DNA of 17,628 nucleotides from an uncultured Lachnospiraceae bacterium (GCA_900549995.1 URQQ01000085.1:1-17628), one strand, 5' to 3'. Shown: positions 1 through 7,256, counted from the first letter of the stretch. Notes: generated by a model not told the origin, from the sequence alone. Translations and numbers: made by a program.

Positions 1-27
1 TTTCGTCATTTAGGGACAGGTCTAAAC

Positions 28-74
28 GCAGTTTGGGACGTAATCCTTTTGAAAAAGATTACGTCCCAAACTGC
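28..74. repeat. 18-bp perfect inverted repeat downstream of the LacI gene
   Basis: Two perfectly complementary 18-base arms (28-45 and 57-74) are separated by an 11-base centre (46-56). The structure starts 12 bases past the stop codon of the LacI gene on the minus strand, so its transcript would fold into a very strong hairpin. No U-tract follows on either strand, so it is not a textbook intrinsic terminator. The right arm is followed by a second copy of CAAACTGC (67-74 and 76-83). It may be a transcript-end stabiliser, a factor-assisted terminator or a dispersed palindromic repeat. The rest of positions 1-85 shows no gene. Confidence 0.7.
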
Positions 75-85
75 TCAAACTGCAC

Positions 86-1108
86 CTAAATATTATATTT
101 TGTCTTTATATTGATATCTGTATACACGAATTCCTGATCTGGTTTCTGATTTTTCAGCAGCATATCTGCGAGTATGAACGGCGGGCGGTAGCCTTGCACG
201 TATCCTGCCTGGTCAATCAGAAAGTCTACAACATTATCTTCGAGTGCTTTTACATTTCTTGGCGTGAGGTCGTACACTATCACGTACGGGCGTTTCTTGA
301 GACCGAGGTTCTCAAATGCATTTCGGATCCCTGCCTGTCCGCCGGATACAACAACAATTCCAGAAAGATCCGGGAAGACGGAAATGGTATTTTCAATGAT
401 TTTCTGTACTTCAGCTGCTTCGTCGAAACTGCTCTGTACCCCGACCAGTTCTAACTCAGGATAGGTGCTTTTAATCTCTTCGACAAATCCGTCAACACGC
501 ATACTGTTGACACTGTTTCCAAAGTAGCCTGTGATCACCAGAATTTTTCCTACACCGCGTGTCATGACTCCCATCAGACCTGCGGCTGTCAGTCCACTCT
601 TTTTATTATCCAGACCAACAAAACAGCTGCGTCTTGTCCCGACAATGTCTGAGTTAAATGTGACTACCGGAATCTGTGCACTTTCAACCAGTTCATTGAT
701 TTTCTCACGGATTGCACTGCATTCTACCGGCATGACAGCCAGACCTTCGATTCCCTGTTTTACAAGCTTCTCTATGGCTTTCAGCTGTTCGCCTTCATCG
801 ACGCTTAAGCAGTCCTCCAGCAGAAGTTCGACTCCACGGTCCGTAAGTTCCTGGCGCGCATCTTCAATTCCTTTTTTCACCTGGATCATGAAGGATGCCT
901 TGGAAAGCTGTGTCACGACTCCAATTTTTATTTTCTTTTTTTCGGCTTCTTTTTTCCGTTTCTTGGGAACATATCCCATCTCGTCAGCAATCTGCTGAAT
1001 CCGCCTGGCAACTTCCGGGTTGATTCTCCCTCTGTTATTCAAAGCCCTGTCTACAGTTCCCCTGGAGACCCCAGCCGCCTCTGCGATATCTTGTATTGTC
1101 ACCGCCAT
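86..1108 (-). CDS. LacI-family transcriptional regulator (paralogue A)
   Basis: This is a DNA-binding repressor with an N-terminal LacI helix-turn-helix (residues 2-48: TIQDIAEAAGVSRGTVDRAL, then a GRINPEVA turn) and a periplasmic-binding-protein-like sensor domain to residue 340. I start it at the ATG at 1108, because GGTGG lies 7-8 bases upstream and homology with the 14663-15688 paralogue begins there; the reading frame is open a further 12 codons. It shares with that paralogue the recognition helix, the VTFNSDI segment and the C-terminal IKTKYNI. The linker after the HTH is unusual: a run of Lys/Arg/Glu replaces the NxxARxL-type hinge helix. It has its own promoter with an operator-like TGCGTGCA just after the -10, so autoregulation is likely. 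The family is certain; the ligand, probably an inositol-pathway compound, is inferred from context. Confidence 0.9.
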   Translation of the reverse strand: MAVTIQDIAEAAGVSRGTVDRALNNRGRINPEVARRIQQIADEMGYVPKKRKKEAEKKKIKIGVVTQLSKASFMIQVKKGIEDARQELTDRGVELLLEDCLSVDEGEQLKAIEKLVKQGIEGLAVMPVECSAIREKINELVESAQIPVVTFNSDIVGTRRSCFVGLDNKKSGLTAAGLMGVMTRGVGKILVITGYFGNSVNSMRVDGFVEEIKSTYPELELVGVQSSFDEAAEVQKIIENTISVFPDLSGIVVVSGGQAGIRNAFENLGLKKRPYVIVYDLTPRNVKALEDNVVDFLIDQAGYVQGYRPPFILADMLLKNQKPDQEFVYTDINIKTKYNI

Positions 1109-1157
1109 TTTTATTCCACCGTCCATTTGCACGCGTATGCACATATGCTTTTCTCAT

Positions 1158-1171
1158 AAATGCACGCATTT
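1158..1171. promoter_or_regulatory. Operator-like palindrome in the paralogue A promoter
   Basis: The sequence AAATGC-AC-GCATTT contains the octamer TGCACGCA (TGCGTGCA on the minus strand), which recurs before iolG, before iolI and before the other LacI paralogue. It lies about 8 bases downstream of the -10 box, over the expected transcription start. A second related site, TGCACGCG, lies at about 1127-1134, near the ribosome binding site. It is probably an autoregulatory LacI site. Confidence 0.6.
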
Positions 1172-1178
1172 TTATTTT

Positions 1179-1207
1179 ATTATAGTATGCCTTCTGTATT
1201 TACGCAA
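1179..1207 (-). promoter_or_regulatory. Sigma-A promoter of LacI paralogue A
   Basis: On the minus strand, TTGCGT (1202-1207) and TATAAT (1179-1184) are separated by exactly 17 bases. The -10 matches consensus fully and the -35 matches 4 of 6. The start codon at 1108 lies about 70 bases downstream. Confidence 0.75.
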
Positions 1208-1270
1208 CAGTTTTCTTTATAATTCTGCCAGAATCCGGCCGCTTTCAGCCCAAGATACAGCAAGACTTGT

Positions 1271-1305
1271 AAAAAGAACCAGGTATCTGCTGCTGCAGAT
1301 CTGGT
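1271..1305 (-). terminator. Intrinsic terminator of the iol operon
   Basis: On the minus strand a hairpin pairs ACCAG with CTGGT and ATCTGC with GCAGAT (1278-1305, with a 2-base bulge and a 4-base loop) and is followed by TTCTTTTT (1271-1278). It lies 26 bases past the stop of the transporter gene and separates the iol operon from LacI paralogue A. Confidence 0.8.
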
Positions 1306-1330
1306 CCTTCCTACACGACAAAATATTCTC

Positions 1331-3418
1331 TTAGGTCTCTGACTTCTCTTTGATCCTGATATACTCCTTAATCAGTTCCACCGCCTGGTCAACCCCAGTC
1401 CGTCCGACATTGATCACCATATCATACTGAGAAGCGTCATCCCTCCGGTACCCGGTAAAACGCCTGTAATACTCATCTCTCATTTTATCCCGCTCTTTTA
1501 ACTCCTGCAGACTCTCACCCGTATCTTTTTCCAGACCTTCTCTCACACGGAAGTCATCCTCAGCATACAGGAAAAATGAATATGTATGCGGTATGTTTTT
1601 CAAAACTACATTCGAACACCGTCCAAGAAATACCCCGGGTTCCTGTTTCGCAAGCTGCGTCATGATCTTGCTCTGTTCAATAAACATCTGGGCATCACCA
1701 TAATCCCCGGCTGCCAGCGGTGTTCCCTGTGGATACATGCCGATTCCGCTGCTCTTCTGATAATTATAACTGTCCAGAAGTCTCGTCACACCATCCAAAT
1801 CCGCATTTTCCATACCAAGCTTTTCCGCAAGCAGGCAGATAATCTGCCGGTCGTAAAGTCTGACCCCATATTCTCTTGCAAGTGCTTCCGCAACTTTCCG
1901 ACCGTCACTGCCATACAGACGTCCGATCGCGATATTAACCTTGTTCGAATCTCTCTCTTCTGCCTGTCCGCACTCAGATTTCGCCGCCAGTTCCTCCTGC
2001 GGAAGATTCCCTTCCCGCTCCATCAACTCGCGCATCATCTGGTCATATTTTTTATCCAGACGGTAACATGCCGCGATTGCGAACATGATCACCCAGAGCG
2101 CGATCGGAACATACAGGTAGAAATTCTTAATTACTTCAACCGCCGCCTGCGACTGCTCTGCGGCCGTTGCCTTTAATCCGTCAAATGCAGCCATGGAAAG
2201 AATTGCTCCCATAATTGCCGAAGTAAATCCAGACCCTGCTTTTTGCCCCATACTCATGGAAGAGAACATCAACCCTTCGACCCGGACGCCTGTTTTCCAG
2301 TGTCCATACTCGATCGCATCACTTGGAAGCGAATACTGTACACCATAGAACGGAGCGATTCCAAATCCTCTCATAATACAGGTCACCACACCAAGCGGTA
2401 CGCTTGTAATATTCAAAAGGAACAGAAGCTGTCCTGCAATGCCGACAATACACCCCGCGCAGATCAGGTTCTTTTTCCCAAATCTCGGCAGAAGTTTTGG
2501 AAGAAGTGCAATTCCAATAATGGTCGCTATTTTCTCAGAAGCCGACAACGGCATCACGAGGTCTACATCATTTAACACATACTGACAGTAATAAGTAAGG
2601 TCTGTTCCGATGATAATCTGATAGACCGTATAGAAAAGCATCAGGCCAAGCGCAATGAGGAAATATGGATTGGTTACGGTCACTTTTAAAGCTTTCAGTA
2701 CCGGAATATTTTCCTTCGTTTTTTCCGCGGCTTTTACACGCTCTGTACAAGTCGCATATGTATTCAGCAGTACAATCCCTGAGATGACTGCATACACAGA
2801 TGTCACGATAATCCATGCTGCCTGTTCATTTGAAATGGCACGGGCCACCTGATTGATGAGCGGAAGCGTAAATGCCGTAATAATCATGCTTGCTGTGATC
2901 GACAGCACCATACGGATATTGCAGATAACATCTCTCTCCCGCCGGTCGCGGCTCATCAGGGAGCCCAGTGCGTGGAACGGCTGGCTGATTGCAGTATATA
3001 CCACTGTGTTCATAATATTATATGTCACAAAAGCATATATAATCTTTCCCATCGGCCCGATTCCAGGCATTGTAAATAGCATAATTGCCGCCAAAGCGTA
3101 AGGCACAGCAAGCCTTAAAATCCAGATTCTCGCTTTGCCGTATTTTGAATGCGTACGGTCGATGATTGTTCCCATAAGTACATCTGAAAATCCGTCAAAC
3201 ACCCGGGACACCAGCATGATCATACCGACAGATCCTGCGGAAATTCCCACAACGTTTGTATAGAAATAAATCAGAAGTGTCGTTGTCATCGTGTACATCA
3301 AAGTTAACGCCGGATCTCCAAAACAGTACGCAAGCTTTTCCGGCACCGGCACTTTGATGAACTCATTCATATCCTTTTTACTTTGCTTATAATTCAATAA
3401 TTCTGCTGCTGATTTCAT
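1331..3418 (-). CDS. GPH-family sugar:cation symporter fused to a cytidylate-kinase-like domain
   Basis: The 695-residue protein has two parts. Residues about 20-455 form a 12-helix MFS/GPH (MelB/LacS-type) cation symporter, with the early FGDPALTLMYT segment, the D-x-x-x-G-x-x-x-D-R loop (FDGFSDVLMGTIIDRTHSKYGK, about 74-95) and the YGHWKTGVRVEG motif (about 371-382). Residues about 493-690 form a cytosolic cytidylate-kinase-like domain (PF13189 type): a glycine-rich IGRLYGSDGRKVAEALA loop, LYDRQII, VFLGRCSNVVL, then YRRFTGYR...YDMVINVGRTG. The loop is GSDGR where GSGGR is usual. A charged linker of about 40 residues joins the two, and the frame is uninterrupted. Start: GGAGG 9 bases before the ATG at 3418. 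It is the last gene of the iol operon, 18 bases after the iolH-like gene. It probably imports a sugar or inositol; the role of the kinase-like domain is unknown, but C-terminal regulatory domains on GPH symporters have precedent (IIA domain on LacS). Confidence 0.85.
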   Translation of the reverse strand: MKSAAELLNYKQSKKDMNEFIKVPVPEKLAYCFGDPALTLMYTMTTTLLIYFYTNVVGISAGSVGMIMLVSRVFDGFSDVLMGTIIDRTHSKYGKARIWILRLAVPYALAAIMLFTMPGIGPMGKIIYAFVTYNIMNTVVYTAISQPFHALGSLMSRDRRERDVICNIRMVLSITASMIITAFTLPLINQVARAISNEQAAWIIVTSVYAVISGIVLLNTYATCTERVKAAEKTKENIPVLKALKVTVTNPYFLIALGLMLFYTVYQIIIGTDLTYYCQYVLNDVDLVMPLSASEKIATIIGIALLPKLLPRFGKKNLICAGCIVGIAGQLLFLLNITSVPLGVVTCIMRGFGIAPFYGVQYSLPSDAIEYGHWKTGVRVEGLMFSSMSMGQKAGSGFTSAIMGAILSMAAFDGLKATAAEQSQAAVEVIKNFYLYVPIALWVIMFAIAACYRLDKKYDQMMRELMEREGNLPQEELAAKSECGQAEERDSNKVNIAIGRLYGSDGRKVAEALAREYGVRLYDRQIICLLAEKLGMENADLDGVTRLLDSYNYQKSSGIGMYPQGTPLAAGDYGDAQMFIEQSKIMTQLAKQEPGVFLGRCSNVVLKNIPHTYSFFLYAEDDFRVREGLEKDTGESLQELKERDKMRDEYYRRFTGYRRDDASQYDMVINVGRTGVDQAVELIKEYIRIKEKSET

Positions 3419-3436
3419 AAACTTTTTCCTCCGGTT

Positions 3437-4342
3437 TTATTTTCCCAGGAGCTCCTTTTCGATCCGCTCCCTTGCACGAGGTGCTTCTACATCCATGCGT
3501 TCCGGATATCCAAAAATAGATACACAGGAAATTGCATCGCCGCCAACTTTGAATGTCTTATTCGCAAAATCCATTTCACGCAATGTTTCAAATATTCCAT
3601 CAAAATCCACATCCCCCTCACCCATCGGGTTGTGTTGATGAACCGCAACATCCTCTCTTCCCATCTGGTTCAGCCACGGCGGATTTAAAATATAACGGCA
3701 GTCTTTTGTCTGGTTAAATGTATCTGCAAAAAGTACATGGCTTAAATCATCCCCCGCATAGCGAAGCATCGATCTTACATCCCCTTTTCCTTTATCATAG
3801 AAAAATCCATGCGGTGATGAGTATACATATTTCAGATTCTCAGAGCGGTAGCTCTTCACCAGATCACATGTCTCATTATTCAGCTCACAGAAGTCCCATG
3901 GATGTGACTGAATTTCTACCCGGATTCCTTCCTTCTCAAAGAGCGGCAAAAGTTCGTCCATAGACCGAAACCACATCCCATTACAGATCTCCTGCTGGTT
4001 TGGGTCCCCTGAAAGTTCGGTATTGATGACCTGAACTCCCATATCCACTGCGATCTCCACGATTCTTCTCCAGTTTGCGACAGCCATCCTGCGCTGCTCT
4101 TCTGCAGGACCAGACCATCGGTACACTACAATAAAGGAAGAAATCTCAACGCCGGTCTCCCGAAGCGCTTTCCTGTATTCCATTTCACACTCTTTCGAAA
4201 AAAGAGGATGCTTGTAAAACGGATTGATTCTTGGATGCGGCGACTGCTCAATATACTTATATCCCCAATCGGCAACCTGATGGACCATCTCATTGATTCC
4301 CATCTGTTTTGCCAATACATCGACATCAAATGCTATTTTCAT
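3437..4342 (-). CDS. iolH: IolH-like sugar phosphate isomerase/epimerase-family TIM barrel
   Basis: The 301-residue protein is of the AP-endonuclease-2/xylose-isomerase-like TIM-barrel family. It resembles IolH of Bacillus: the MKIA start, YKYIEQSPHPRINPFYK, VVYRWSGPAEEQR, FRSMDELLPLFEKEGIRVEI, LRYAGDDLSHVLFADTFN, and VHQHNPMGEGDVDFDGIFETLRE. Likely metal-site segments are INTELSG (about 106-112), the Glu at about 143, HVLFADTFN (about 202-210) and VHQHNPMGEGDVDF (about 234-247). Start: ATG at 4342 with GGAGG upstream. It follows iolE after 17 bases and precedes the transporter by 18, so it is clearly co-transcribed. The biochemical role of IolH is not firmly settled even in model organisms; an isomerase or epimerase acting on an inosose-type intermediate is the reasonable guess. 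Confidence 0.75.
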   Translation of the reverse strand: MKIAFDVDVLAKQMGINEMVHQVADWGYKYIEQSPHPRINPFYKHPLFSKECEMEYRKALRETGVEISSFIVVYRWSGPAEEQRRMAVANWRRIVEIAVDMGVQVINTELSGDPNQQEICNGMWFRSMDELLPLFEKEGIRVEIQSHPWDFCELNNETCDLVKSYRSENLKYVYSSPHGFFYDKGKGDVRSMLRYAGDDLSHVLFADTFNQTKDCRYILNPPWLNQMGREDVAVHQHNPMGEGDVDFDGIFETLREMDFANKTFKVGGDAISCVSIFGYPERMDVEAPRARERIEKELLGK

Positions 4343-4359
4343 AAGGCCATCCCTCCATT

Positions 4360-5256
4360 TTAAAGTCCTGTTTTCTCAGCAATATATTTTCTCGCCTTCA
4401 TTGCATACTCAAGCGGGTTCGCCAAAGCAGGATCCTGCTCTGCTTCTACAACAACCCATCCTTCGTATCCGGCCTCTTCTAAAATTTGAAAAATCGGTGC
4501 AAAATCTACATCCCCGTCTCCGGGTACTGTAAATGTTCCTGCACGGACACCTTTCAGGAAACTCCATTTTTCTCTTCTCGACTGCTCTGCCACCGCTTTG
4601 CGCAGATCTTTCAGATGCACATGGCGCACACGATTCACGTATTTTCTCAAAATTTTCTCAGGATCTATTCCTGCAAACGAGAGATGCCCGCTGTCAAAAA
4701 GAAGGAATACAAGTTCAGAGTCAACCGATTCCATGAAACGGTCAATCTCTTCTTCTGTCTGTACAACTGTCCCCATATGATGATGGAACGTAAGCACCAT
4801 GCCCTTATCTTTCGCTATTTTTCCAAGCTTGTTAAGGCCTGTCGTAAGCAGATTCCATTCCTCATCATTCATCACATATTTGCCTTCCTGGATCGGATGG
4901 GAAAGATTTCCCTGGATGCTGTAACTTTGTTCTGACACACCGATGCATTTTGCGCCGACCTGCGTCAGGAAATCACACTGTTTTATAAATTCTTCTTCGG
5001 TCTCTTCATATGGTCTGCTGATCAGAAATGATGAAAACCACTGGTTACAGATGGTAAGACCTCTCAGGTCCAGCGCCTTTTTCAGTTCTTTTGGGTCTGT
5101 CGGATAATGGCTTCCCACTTCAGATCCCTTGAAGCCTGCCAAAGCCATCTCGCTTACAGTCTGCTCAAATGTATTTTCTTTTCCAAGATCCGGCATATCA
5201 TCGTTTGTCCAGCCGATCGGTGCAATTCCTAATGAAACTTTATTTTTATCAAGCAT
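4360..5256 (-). CDS. iolE: Myo-inosose-2 dehydratase IolE
   Basis: The 298-residue TIM barrel would dehydrate 2-keto-myo-inositol (scyllo-inosose) to the trihydroxycyclohexane-dione. The IolE hallmarks are all present: GIAPIGWTNDDMP at the N terminus (10-22), GSEVGSHYP (44-52), FSSFLI (74-79), VSEQSYSIQG (107-116), HHHMGT (158-163), LLFDSGH (185-191), VRHVHLKD (210-217), FTVPGDGDVDF (242-252) and VVVEAEQDPALANPLEYA (268-285). HHH, D188, H191, H212/H214 and E271 are candidate metal/active-site residues; this is family inference. The length is normal for the family. Start: ATG at 5256 behind AGGAGA, with a strong hairpin just upstream in the 109-base gap to iolI. No ThDP-dependent IolD, the usual next enzyme, is found in the window. 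Confidence 0.88.
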   Translation of the reverse strand: MLDKNKVSLGIAPIGWTNDDMPDLGKENTFEQTVSEMALAGFKGSEVGSHYPTDPKELKKALDLRGLTICNQWFSSFLISRPYEETEEEFIKQCDFLTQVGAKCIGVSEQSYSIQGNLSHPIQEGKYVMNDEEWNLLTTGLNKLGKIAKDKGMVLTFHHHMGTVVQTEEEIDRFMESVDSELVFLLFDSGHLSFAGIDPEKILRKYVNRVRHVHLKDLRKAVAEQSRREKWSFLKGVRAGTFTVPGDGDVDFAPIFQILEEAGYEGWVVVEAEQDPALANPLEYAMKARKYIAEKTGL

Positions 5257-5287
5257 TGGCTTTCTCCTTTACCATGAACACTTTACC

Positions 5288-5328
5288 GGAAGGGCGGTAC
5301 CATTATTTTATCAGCCGGCTGCCCTTCC
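5288..5328. repeat. Intercistronic hairpin between iolI and iolE
   Basis: Perfect 8-base arms GGAAGGGC (5288-5295) and GCCCTTCC (5321-5328) enclose a 25-base loop. In the minus-strand message it ends about 30 bases before the iolE start. No U-tract follows, so termination is unlikely; an RNA processing or stability element is plausible. A smaller hairpin, CAGGGA/TCCCTG, lies at about 5350-5363, next to the iolI stop. Confidence 0.5.
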
Positions 5329-5365
5329 CGTACAGTAGATTAATTTAAGCAGGGACTTCCCTGAT

Positions 5366-6199
5366 TCAGTTGAAATATTTATTTACAAAATCTCTTGTCA
5401 CTTCTGCTGCTTTCTTTACATTTTCATCATGAGACATCTCATAGTATTCCGGACGGAATTCTTCAATGGTACATACACCGTCAAACCCGATAGATTTCAG
5501 TGCTTTCGCAATTCCTTCATGATCTACCACACCTTCACCCGGCCACAGTCTCTTATCATCTCCGCATGATCCAAGCGGCAGATCTTCACAGTCATTTAAG
5601 TGGTATGCGAAAATCTTGCTTCCGTCTGCATTCTGAAGATCTTCTAATTTTGAGCACATTTCATGGAAATGGAATGTGTCGACTGTCACACCGACATTGT
5701 CCCTGTCTACAGCTTTCACTACATCATAAGCTGTGCCAAACTGGTTGATGGAACAATTTGGCGCGCCGCAGAATTCCAGTGAGATCTTAATATCGCTTCC
5801 AACTTTGTCAGACAGATAGCGAAGTCTTTCTACTGCCTCTTCTTTGATCTCTGTGACTGATTTATCTTTTATGTCAAATGACGGAACAGTGATCAGCATC
5901 TTCATATCAATCGCCTTGCATAATTCGATGATAAACTCTGTCTCCTCATCGATCTCTTTGACCCCTTCTTCATCTCTCTGATTGAAGAAAATCAAAGTAT
6001 TATATGCCCACGGTTTTACATGATGATTCCGAAACCAGTCTGCAAGTTCGTCCATTGTATGATCCTTCAGATAATCTTTCACACAGTCAAAACGAATCTC
6101 TATGTAATCAAACCCATATTTTTCGCAGGCCTCAAGATCTGCCATCAGAGACTGCCCCTTACATTCTAACGCGGTTGCTTCATTAAATCCTAATTTCAT
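5366..6199 (-). CDS. iolI: Inosose isomerase IolI
   Basis: The 277-residue TIM barrel interconverts 2-keto-myo-inositol and 1-keto-D-chiro-inositol in Bacillus, linking D-chiro-inositol to the myo-inositol pathway. Near-diagnostic segments are MKLGFNEATALE, DYIEIR, FFNQRDEEG, LEFCGAPNCSINQFGTAYD, VDTFHFHEM, YHLNDCEDLPLG, RLWPGEGVVDHEG and FRPEYYEM. Counting from this start, the likely metal ligands fall at E142, D174, H200 and E246, which are the positions I recall for B. subtilis IolI. This supports the ATG at 6199 (GGAGG upstream) over an upstream extension that would run through the operator. It is the second gene of the operon; the 52 bases before it hold an operator-like palindrome. Confidence 0.9.
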   Translation of the reverse strand: MKLGFNEATALECKGQSLMADLEACEKYGFDYIEIRFDCVKDYLKDHTMDELADWFRNHHVKPWAYNTLIFFNQRDEEGVKEIDEETEFIIELCKAIDMKMLITVPSFDIKDKSVTEIKEEAVERLRYLSDKVGSDIKISLEFCGAPNCSINQFGTAYDVVKAVDRDNVGVTVDTFHFHEMCSKLEDLQNADGSKIFAYHLNDCEDLPLGSCGDDKRLWPGEGVVDHEGIAKALKSIGFDGVCTIEEFRPEYYEMSHDENVKKAAEVTRDFVNKYFN

Positions 6200-6218
6200 T
6201 TTACCATCCTCCACTTTC

Positions 6219-6237
6219 TTGCGTTCTCGTGCACGCA
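6219..6237. promoter_or_regulatory. Intra-operon operator-like palindrome before iolI
   Basis: TGCGT (6220-6224), 8 bases, ACGCA (6233-6237), including the octamer TGCACGCA, has the same architecture as the site before iolG. It occupies the middle of the 52-base iolG-iolI gap. I see no convincing -35/-10 pair beside it, so either a weak internal promoter or a repressor roadblock is possible. As RNA it could also form a 5-bp stem. Confidence 0.6.
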
Positions 6238-6251
6238 CTGCTCAAAAAAAT

Positions 6252-7256
6252 TTATTTGTAAAACTCTGGTTTTTCTACTGCTGTTGTAATCTTCTCTACA
6301 TTTCCTGTTGTCTGCGCTTTTACAAGTGCGTCTGCTGTGACTGCTGCCAGATATCCATCCCATGCGTTCGGCCCGTTGATGACTCCGTCTTTCGCGTCAT
6401 CCACCCATGCCTGTACTTCTGTATCATATGCATCTTTGAACCTTACGAAACAGTCTGTGTCAATTGCTGTAGATACCGCTGCGTTCTTGCGGATGTCCGG
6501 GTACATTGGCTGAGGCATTTTGATCGCTCCGTCTTCACATACAACTTCACAGTTGATGTCATATCCAAACTTGCAGTTTACAAATACTTCTACGTCGATG
6601 CATACACCTTTTTTTGTGCGGAGCATCATGATCTGCGGGTCAGCCAGCTCTGAATGTGAGTATTTTGTGACGCGCGGCAGAACGACCTGTGCTGATTCAT
6701 ATTCATCATCTACTAACCAGTGAAGTACGTCAATCTCATGGATTGCGGTGTCATGTACTGCCATCGGTGTGTTGTAATTCGTGCCGACTTCAGGATTCCT
6801 GTGTGTACAGTGAAGAATCAGAGGCTCACCGAATTCTCCGGATTTCAAGGCTTCTTTCACCTGCATGTATCCTTTGTCATATCTTCTCATAAATCCAAGC
6901 TGGATCAGATGTTTTCCTGCTGCAGCCTCTGCTTCTACAATTTTCAGACAATCAGCAGCTGTTGTACAGAGAGGTTTTTCACAGAAGATTCTTTTACCTG
7001 CTTTGATTGCCTCCAACAATGGTTCTACATGCGCAAATCCCGGTGATACGATAAATACTGCATCTACGTCTGGATCATTGATCAGTTGATTTGCATCTGT
7101 ATAAACCTTTGCGTTACAGATTGCCGCCGCCTGTTTTGCACTTTCTTCAAATACATCTGATACCGCAACTACCTCTGCTCCCTGGATTTTGTTTGTCAGT
7201 CTTTTAATGTGGTCCTTACCCATTCCGCCGCATCCAATAACTCCAACTCTTAACAT
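6252..7256 (-). CDS. iolG: Myo-inositol 2-dehydrogenase IolG
   Basis: This NAD-dependent Gfo/Idh/MocA-family oxidoreductase of 334 residues would oxidise myo-inositol to scyllo-inosose (2-keto-myo-inositol), the first catabolic step. It has a Rossmann motif, VGVIGCGGMG (4-13), FCEKPLCTTA (91-100), QLGFMRRYDKGY (119-130), THRNPEVG (151-158), VHDTAIHEIDVLHWLV (167-182), FVNCKFGYDI (225-234) and the WDGYLAAVT segment near the end. K94, D169 and H173 align with the Lys-Asp-His catalytic triad known in B. subtilis IolG. I use the ATG at 7256 behind AGGCGG. The frame stays open 47 codons upstream, but that stretch runs through the promoter region and is rich in Lys/Arg without homology. It is the first gene of the operon. 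Confidence 0.9.
   Translation of the reverse strand: MLRVGVIGCGGMGKDHIKRLTNKIQGAEVVAVSDVFEESAKQAAAICNAKVYTDANQLINDPDVDAVFIVSPGFAHVEPLLEAIKAGKRIFCEKPLCTTAADCLKIVEAEAAAGKHLIQLGFMRRYDKGYMQVKEALKSGEFGEPLILHCTHRNPEVGTNYNTPMAVHDTAIHEIDVLHWLVDDEYESAQVVLPRVTKYSHSELADPQIMMLRTKKGVCIDVEVFVNCKFGYDINCEVVCEDGAIKMPQPMYPDIRKNAAVSTAIDTDCFVRFKDAYDTEVQAWVDDAKDGVINGPNAWDGYLAAVTADALVKAQTTGNVEKITTAVEKPEFYK

Noticed and set aside
194..998. Plus-strand ORFs opposite the first LacI gene, and the many similar opposite-strand ORFs elsewhere
   Set aside because: They lie fully inside well-supported genes on the other strand, without ribosome binding sites or recognisable domains.
1331..1950. A genuine housekeeping cytidylate kinase gene
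   Set aside because: The domain is in frame with the symporter, has no own ribosome binding site or start, and matches the cytidylate-kinase-like family with a changed glycine loop rather than Cmk.
5366..7256. C-glycoside deglycosylation (dgp/dfg-type) cluster instead of inositol genes
   Set aside because: Those clusters also combine Gfo/Idh and TIM-barrel proteins, but the motifs here match IolG, IolI and IolE specifically, including IolI metal ligands at E142, D174, H200 and E246. No DgpB-like small subunit is seen.
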